NCBI GenBank assembly: GCA_049509675.1
Contig: JBEKZQ010000336.1
Location: forward strand, 1-7,379
Direction: 5' to 3'
From: JBEKZQ01 sp049509675
Lineage (GTDB): Bacteria > Planctomycetota > Planctomycetia > Pirellulales > Thermoguttaceae
Length of the DNA stretch: 7,379 nt
The notes under the pieces: generated by a model
The model's database searches: none
The model's input: the letters and a program-made list of their open reading frames with translations, nothing else
What the model was told of the DNA's origin: nothing
Shown: positions 6,073 through 7,379 of the stretch, one piece after another
How the letters are laid out: the number at the start of each line of letters is the position of its first letter
How positions within the stretch are numbered: the stretch's first letter is position 1
Position numbers and translations under genes: made by a program

Positions 6073-7379
6073 TTACGCAAGAGGTTGTTTCGCCAACTCA
6101 GATACCAGCCGCACGAACGTCTCGCCGCGCTGGCGAAAGTTGCGGAACTGATCGTGACTGGAGCAGGCCGGCGACAAGAGAATGCTATCACCCGCAGCGG
6201 AATGGGTCCAACACCACCGCAGCGCCTCCTCGAGCGTCTCCATCGAGGCGCACGGCGCCCGGGGATTCTCGGCGGCAAGACGGCGCTCGAGCGCGGCAGC
6301 CATCGAGCCGAAGAAGGCGGCCCCGCGCACACGGCGGGCCATCGCCGTCACCAGCCCCGAAAAATCAGAACCCTTATCGCGACCGCCGGCCAGCAACCAG
6401 ATCGGCGGCGCGAGCGACTCCAGGGCGGCGGTCGTCGACTCGGGCGTGGTGGCCGTCGAGTCGTTATAGAAGACACGGCCGCCGATCACCGCGAACTTCT
6501 CCAGCCTTTGCGGCAGGCCGCCGAAATGCCGCAACCCGTCGTCGATGGCCGCCCGGCTGCAAAGGGCGGCCTCGGCAGCCGCCGCGGCACATGCGGCATT
6601 GACTCGATTGTGCCCTCCCGGCACGGCCAGCGGCGGCAGCCCGGCGAGCGGCCAAGGCACCACGGTTCGCCCCCGCGCCAACCGCCGCCAAGAGGCGACT
6701 TCCCCGTCCGGCGAGTTCAATACGGCCACGTCCTCCGGCGTCTGTCCCAGGAGCAGTCGCTGCTTGGCGGCAACATAATCGGCCCACGTGCCGTGCCAGT
6801 CGAGATGGTTGGGCGAGCAGTTGCTCACCACGGCGATCTGCGGCAGGCGCGCGGCCTCGGTCAGATGCCACAACTGAAAACTGCTCAGTTCCAGGACGGC
6901 CCAATCCTCCGCACGCATCGCGGCCAGGTCGTCCAGCAGACTGCGGCCGATATTTCCGCCCAACCACGCGCGGCGGCCGTCCGCGCGCAGGATCGCCGCG
7001 ATCATGGCGGCCGTGGTCGACTTGCCGTTGGAGCCGGTCACGCCGATCATCCGCGCCGGACAGGCGTTGAGGAACAGTTCGAGCTCGCTGGAGAGCGGGA
7101 CCGCCGCCTGCCGGGCCATTTCCAGCCAAGGATTGCCGGGGCGCACCGCCGGATTGACGATGAGCAGTTCCGCGTGGCGGAAGTCGGCCTCGCGGTGGCC
7201 GCCCAGGTGAAACTCTTCGATCGCTTCGCCGGCCAGCGCGGCCAGCGGCTCGGCCAGCGCCGACTCGTCGGCCGCGTCGGTGACAGTGACCCGCGCGCCC
7301 TGCCGCGCCAACCAGCGCGCGGCAGCGAGCCCGCCTCCAAAAGGCCCCAATCCCATGACGGTAACGCGACGGCCGGCCA
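6073..7379 (-). CDS. murD: UDP-N-acetylmuramoyl-L-alanine--D-glutamate ligase (MurD), 5'-partial
   Basis: MurD is the cytoplasmic ATP-dependent ligase that adds D-glutamate to UDP-MurNAc-L-Ala in peptidoglycan synthesis. About 434 residues are visible. The frame is open to the window edge (AGRRVTVMGLGPFGGG), and the ATG at 7356 lies inside the N-terminal nucleotide-fold strand, so the true start is roughly ten residues beyond the window. In order are the Rossmann-like UDP domain (VTVMGLGPFGGG), the ATP P-loop GVTGSNGKST (7044-7015), ELSSFQL, the NHLDWHG histidine, the YVAAKQRL lysine (carbamylated in E. coli MurD), NDSTATTPES (about 6465-6436), LLAGGRDKG and the C-terminal LLSPACSSHDQFRNF. 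Length is normal. NDSTATT differs from the common NDSKATN at the lysine that contacts substrate in E. coli. murD usually sits in the dcw cell-wall cluster. Here it is followed by a dead toxin-antitoxin module and a convergent lyase operon. Confidence 0.96.
   Translation of the reverse strand, partial: AGRRVTVMGLGPFGGGLAAARWLARQGARVTVTDAADESALAEPLAALAGEAIEEFHLGGHREADFRHAELLIVNPAVRPGNPWLEMARQAAVPLSSELELFLNACPARMIGVTGSNGKSTTAAMIAAILRADGRRAWLGGNIGRSLLDDLAAMRAEDWAVLELSSFQLWHLTEAARLPQIAVVSNCSPNHLDWHGTWADYVAAKQRLLLGQTPEDVAVLNSPDGEVASWRRLARGRTVVPWPLAGLPPLAVPGGHNRVNAACAAAAAEAALCSRAAIDDGLRHFGGLPQRLEKFAVIGGRVFYNDSTATTPESTTAALESLAPPIWLLAGGRDKGSDFSGLVTAMARRVRGAAFFGSMAAALERRLAAENPRAPCASMETLEEALRWCWTHSAAGDSILLSPACSSHDQFRNFRQRGETFVRLVSELAKQPLA

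Noticed and set aside
5742..6332. 196-codon minus-strand frame that includes the antitoxin start
   Set aside because: The part before the ATG at 6011 is an out-of-frame shadow of the murD 3' end. The strong ribosome binding site and the family start motif place the real start at 6011.
5148..6602. Long plus-strand open frame (484 codons) running from the lyase end into murD
   Set aside because: It crosses the palindromes and the antitoxin gene and ends antisense to murD as Arg/Ser/Pro-rich sequence without domains.

Overview
The window is GC-rich bacterial DNA, most likely from a planctomycete of the Pirellulales type. The clues are a PEP-CTERM (VPEP) sorting tail on a beta-strand-repeat surface protein, secreted polysaccharide lyases with Sec-type signal peptides and no visible SusC/SusD-like genes, an addiction-module antitoxin relic, and scattered GCACTGGC/GCCAGTGC palindromes of a kind I associate with that group. 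The taxonomic call is inference, because there is no rRNA or other marker.

Layout. (1) Positions 1-1451, plus strand: the 3' part of a large secreted beta-strand-repeat protein with a C-terminal PEP-CTERM anchor. It is interrupted by one frameshift near 525. (2) Positions 1452-1635: an intergenic region with two hairpins, the second a textbook intrinsic terminator (13-bp perfect stem plus T6). (3) Positions 1636-3264, plus strand: a secreted protein with an IPT/TIG-like domain followed by a right-handed parallel beta-helix. (4) About 3233-5224, plus strand, overlapping the previous gene: a family PL4 rhamnogalacturonan lyase with all three PL4 domains. Its start codon is unclear. (5) Positions 5260-5448: a third plus-strand cistron with a good ribosome binding site and signal peptide, cut short where a palindromic repeat begins. 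(6) Positions 5386-5590: two inverted copies of a 25-base palindromic repeat, 155 bases apart, resembling a REPIN or small MITE. (7) Positions 5665-6011, minus strand: a decayed type II toxin-antitoxin module, with a frameshifted antitoxin and only the last 30 or so residues of a RelE/ParE-like toxin. (8) Positions 6073-7379, minus strand: murD, running off the right edge.

How it fits together. The beta-helix protein and the PL4 lyase look translationally coupled and probably act together outside the cytoplasm on pectin (rhamnogalacturonan I) or a related plant or algal polysaccharide. murD is a core peptidoglycan gene converging on this accessory operon. The 850 bases between them (5225-6072) are a graveyard of broken genes and repeats, as expected at the edge of an accessory region. 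I see no CRISPR array, tRNA, rRNA, intact insertion sequence or unambiguous promoter.
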